Source: Geminicoccus sp035556675 (lineage in GTDB: Bacteria; Pseudomonadota; Alphaproteobacteria; Geminicoccales; Geminicoccaceae). Taken from it: 52,586 nucleotides of DNA. Below the pieces are notes generated by a model that searched no databases, was not told the origin of the DNA, and worked only from the letters and a program-made list of their open reading frames with translations. Below are positions 49,970 to 52,586 of this stretch, one piece after another. The position numbers and the translations under genes were made by a program. The stretch lies in the NCBI RefSeq assembly GCF_035556675.1, contig NZ_DATMFZ010000162.1, forward strand, positions 1 to 52,586. The letters run 5' to 3'. Position 1 is the stretch's first letter. Each line of letters starts with the position of its first letter.

Positions 49970-50130
49970 CAGGAATTCTTGGATTGGTGTGCCCGCATGG
50001 TGGAAGTGTTGCTACAGATCCCCCCGGGAAGAAAGGTTGGTCGCCTTGTTTTCCGCGCTACCGGTAAGATTGGTGAAGAAATGTTTCCCTGTTGATGCGC
50101 CTCCTCTCTCCGGCACTGGCCCGGCGCCCT

Positions 50131-50250
50131 GCCTGGGCCAGGCCAACGCAGACAGATCTCTCCTGATTGTCGGCATCGGGCACGACGTGATGAACGGCCC
50201 GTCCCACCCGCTCGCCTTCGAAATCGATACAAGGCGGTCGGATCAGCTCC
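50131..50250 (+). pseudogene. Decayed fragment of the small cupin gene
   Basis: Reading from 50131, the plus strand encodes LGQANADRSL...GIGHDVMNGPSHPLAFEIDTRRSDQLLD. This aligns with the C-terminal part of the intact cupin at 46934 (LAQGQSYGRPSGIKHDVMNGSPHPIAFIEIEIKRPDLL), including the rare HDVMNG block. The first half of the cupin is missing and small indels are present, so it is a non-functional relic of a duplication. It fills most of the gap between the hybrid kinase and the cyclase gene and touches the 3' end of the latter. Confidence 0.7.
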
Positions 50251-52195
50251 TGGACATGGCCTTCGCTGCCCGTTCCGTGTCGCATTCCGGCGTGCGCCGC
50301 ATGGTCGGCGCGCGCTGGATCTGGTCGGGCGTCGCGCATTGCGGCAGGTCGGCCTTGGCCACCGCGTCCAGGAACCGCGCGCGTTCCGCCGCCGCCTCCG
50401 GCATCAGGAAGTCGCCGCGCAGCGCGAATTCACGCTCGGCCGAGAACTGCGGATCGCTTTGCAGCAGCCTGGCCCGCCAGTGCTGCAGCTCGTCCGTCCG
50501 GCCCAGTTGCGCATAGATCAGGGTGTTCCATAGCCGCGCCCAGTAGTCGTCGTTGCCCGTGGCCTCGGCGGCCGCGGCCGCCTCCTCGAAGCGGCCCGCC
50601 ATGAAATAGACGTTCCGCTCCCGCCAGCGATACATGTGGCGCCTGGCGGGATCGAGGCGCACGGCCCGCTCGACCAGTTCCACCCCGCGCGCGGTCTGTC
50701 CCCCGATCGGCAGATCGACCGCGCCCAGTTCCGACATCAGTTTGACGTCCCGCTGGGCCATGTCGTTCACCAGCTGGATCTCGCTCCACCATCGGCGCAT
50801 CTCGTTGCCGTAGAGGTAGCGCTGGGCCAGCAGGTATCTGGCCCACGCGTTCCTGGGCCCGACCTGCACGGCCCGCTCGGCTGCCTCCAGCCAGCGTGCC
50901 ATCGCTTCATCGTGAGAGCCCCAGCCATTGTCCACCTGCTGGCGATAGGCGGCGGCCAGTTTCGCGAACGGTGCCGGATCGGCAGGGGCGAGGTCGCTTG
51001 CTCGCTCCGCCAGTTCGATCGCCCGCGCGTTCGCCTCCGGCGTGGTCTCGTCCAGTTCCTCCCCGGCGAGCAGGTAGAGGTCGAACGCCTCCAGACTATC
51101 CCCCTGCTTGCCCCGTGCCGAGGCGAGGCGGTCGATATAGGCAGCCCCGCCCAGCGTGATGGCGATCCGCTCCGCGAGTTCCTCCTCGACCGTGAACAGG
51201 CCCTTGATGGGCCGGTCATAGCGCTCGGCCCAGATCTGCCGGCCGGAGGCGGCGTCGATCAGGGAGACGTTCGCGACCAGGCGGCTGCTGTCGCCGTCCA
51301 GGCTGCCGTCGACCACGTAGCCTACCCCCAGCTCCCGCCCCACCCGGCGGGGGTCGCAGTCTGCGTCGCGATAAGTGAACGTCGTGCCGCGGGCCATGAC
51401 ATCCCAGCCGAGCGCGGTCAGGTCGCCGATGACATTCTCGATCATGCCGTCGGCGAGCCGTCCGAGGCGGGGATCGTCGGAGCGGTTTTCCAGCGGCAGG
51501 ACGGCGATGGACGGCCCGCCCGCGGGTGCGGGCACCGGCCACCAGAGTGCCAGCGCCCCGCCGGCCAGTCCGGCCATGCCGGCGATCGCCGCGGCCATTG
51601 CCCTTCGCCGCCCGATCCACCGCCCCCGGCGCATGCCGAACCGGCCGGGTGTCCCGTCCAACCGCACGCGGTACGCCCGCACCAGCCGCTTGATGTTCTT
51701 GACCCGCTGCTCGCCCGCGAACTCCAGCGGCAGGTCGAGCTTGCCTTGGAGGTGGTCGTAAGCAGTCCCTGAGACGACCACCCCGCCCGGCTCCGCCAGC
51801 TGCTCCAGGCGTGCCGCGACGTTCACCCCGTCGCCATAGATGTCGCCGTCGCTCTCGTGGATCACGTCGCCCAGGTTGATCCCGATCCGCAGGCGCAGGC
51901 GCAGGCGCTGGTCGCCGGGCAGCGCGGCTTCGCGCCGGGTCATGCCCTGCTGGATCAGCACGGCACAGCGCACCGCATCCACGACGCTGGCGAACTCGGC
52001 CAGCAGCCCGTCGCCCATCAGCTTGACGATGCGGCCCTGGTACTCGGCGATCAGGGGTTCGACGAACTCCTGGCGATGCGCCTTGAGCCGGGCGAGGGTG
52101 CGGTCCTCGTCCTGCTCCATGAGCCGGCTGTAGCCGACGACATCGGTCGCCAGGATGGCGGCGAGCCGCCGCTCGATCCGTGATGCTGCCGCCAT
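50243..52195 (-). CDS. Class III adenylate/guanylate cyclase with membrane helix and TPR-like repeats
   Basis: A 650-residue protein. Residues 1-180 are a class III cyclase domain with metal-binding Asp18 (ILATDVVGYS) and Asp62 (KLMGDGLLAEF), GINLGDVIHE and the transition-state region GDGVNVAARLEQLAEPG. One membrane helix (about 200-220) follows, then a TolB-like N-terminal region (PSIAVLPLENRSDDP, near 230) and TPR-like repeats to about 620. This architecture is widespread in alphaproteobacteria; it makes cAMP, with the C-terminal part as presumed sensor. ATG 52195 has GAGGGACAG upstream; the longer frame from 52429 is rejected. Confidence 0.9.
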   Translation of the reverse strand: MAAASRIERRLAAILATDVVGYSRLMEQDEDRTLARLKAHRQEFVEPLIAEYQGRIVKLMGDGLLAEFASVVDAVRCAVLIQQGMTRREAALPGDQRLRLRLRIGINLGDVIHESDGDIYGDGVNVAARLEQLAEPGGVVVSGTAYDHLQGKLDLPLEFAGEQRVKNIKRLVRAYRVRLDGTPGRFGMRRGRWIGRRRAMAAAIAGMAGLAGGALALWWPVPAPAGGPSIAVLPLENRSDDPRLGRLADGMIENVIGDLTALGWDVMARGTTFTYRDADCDPRRVGRELGVGYVVDGSLDGDSSRLVANVSLIDAASGRQIWAERYDRPIKGLFTVEEELAERIAITLGGAAYIDRLASARGKQGDSLEAFDLYLLAGEELDETTPEANARAIELAERASDLAPADPAPFAKLAAAYRQQVDNGWGSHDEAMARWLEAAERAVQVGPRNAWARYLLAQRYLYGNEMRRWWSEIQLVNDMAQRDVKLMSELGAVDLPIGGQTARGVELVERAVRLDPARRHMYRWRERNVYFMAGRFEEAAAAAEATGNDDYWARLWNTLIYAQLGRTDELQHWRARLLQSDPQFSAEREFALRGDFLMPEAAAERARFLDAVAKADLPQCATPDQIQRAPTMRRTPECDTERAAKAMSRS

Positions 52196-52289
52196 GACTG
52201 TCCCTCGGCGGGGTCGGGCGGGCAGCATAGCAGAAATGCGGTGCTGCCGTAGGCTCCGAGCTTTCCGCCGGGGACAGGATGCTGCCGGA

Positions 52290-52586
52290 TCAGGCGGCGC
52301 GCTGGTGGCGGCCTTCCTGGACCTCCTCGACGATCTTGCCGACGAAGGCGTCCAGGTCCTTGGGCGAGCGGCTGGTGATGATGCCCTGGTCGACCACCAC
52401 CTCCTGGTCGACCCAGTTGCCGCCGGCATTGGCGACGTCGGTCCGGATCGACCCGAACGAGGTCACCTTGCGGCCACGCAGGGCGTCGGCTTCGACCAGC
52501 AGCCAGGGACCGTGGCAGATCGCGGCCACCACCTTGCCGGACGAGACGAACTGCCTGACCAGCTCCACCGCCTTGGGCTCGGTGCG
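52290..52586 (-). CDS. DJ-1/PfpI family protein (partial, N terminus outside window)
   Basis: The last 98 residues of a glutamine-amidotransferase-like protein. VVAAICHGPWLLVEA carries the nucleophilic cysteine elbow (CHG) of the PfpI/YhbO/DJ-1 family, followed by GRKVTSFGSIRTDVANAGGNWVDQEVVVD and SRSPKDLDAFVG, as in general stress protein 18 and related deglycase/chaperone proteins. The start lies beyond the right edge of the window. Confidence 0.9.
   Translation of the reverse strand, partial: RTEPKAVELVRQFVSSGKVVAAICHGPWLLVEADALRGRKVTSFGSIRTDVANAGGNWVDQEVVVDQGIITSRSPKDLDAFVGKIVEEVQEGRHQRAA

Noticed and set aside
50243..52429. Longer cyclase starting at 52429
   Set aside because: The added 78 residues overlap the PfpI gene antisense and precede the normal start of the cyclase domain at ATG 52195, which has a Shine-Dalgarno sequence.

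Overview
The window comes from a very GC-rich bacterial chromosome with compact, heavily overlapping genes. It is best placed in the Alphaproteobacteria: it carries a complete NepR/PhyR/EcfG general stress response locus, which is essentially confined to that class, and a BcsN-type cellulose locus. A Rhodospirillales/Geminicoccales-like lineage is my guess, not something the sequence proves. I saw no tRNA, rRNA or CRISPR array.

Region 1 (1-8.3 kb) is the general stress response. It holds nepR (anti-sigma), phyR (sigma-mimic response regulator), a membrane HisKA_2-type sensor kinase and ecfG (sigma factor), with small stress genes around them: an entericidin-like lipoprotein, a DUF1328 membrane protein, a lipid kinase, a PRC-barrel protein, a DUF2934 protein, an FPASDP-motif protein and CsbD. 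Six sites match the EcfG promoter (GGAAC, 16 nt, then NGTT) with identical spacing, each ahead of one of these genes. The region therefore looks like a physically clustered EcfG regulon that includes the regulators themselves.

Region 2 (8.3-17.4 kb) holds housekeeping genes (aminotransferase, phosphoheptose isomerase, isoaspartyl methyltransferase-like protein, LOG protein, beta-class GST). They are followed by a clear cobalamin riboswitch that leads into a DUF1289 fusion protein and a FecBCD/BtuFCD-type ABC importer. A NikR-type metal regulator converges on this operon, and an AT-rich palindrome lies in front of the ATPase gene.

Region 3 (17.6-25.6 kb) is a bcsN-bcsA-bcsB-bcsZ-TPR cellulose locus whose TPR protein lacks the BcsC outer-membrane barrel.

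Region 4 (25.7-41.8 kb) is a catabolic island. A long leftward, mostly overlapping gene train encodes two sugar-type ABC importers (one with its two permeases fused into one polypeptide), a GMC dehydrogenase with a subunit-3 partner, an amidohydrolase/lactonase-like enzyme and a PLP beta-eliminating enzyme. Divergent from it are a D-aminoacylase-like metallohydrolase, a D-threonine-aldolase/D-serine-dehydratase family enzyme and an XRE-cupin regulator. A pathway for an amino sugar or D-amino compound is a reasonable hypothesis.

Region 5 (41.8-52.6 kb) holds a PagL-like lipid A deacylase, a quinone-oxidoreductase-like enzyme, an intact IS5/IS427-type insertion sequence, two tandem secreted paralogs of unknown function with a possible TIM-barrel glycosidase signature, a small cupin and a decayed partial copy of it, a hybrid histidine kinase, a class III adenylate cyclase with TPR-like repeats, and a DJ-1/PfpI protein cut by the window edge.
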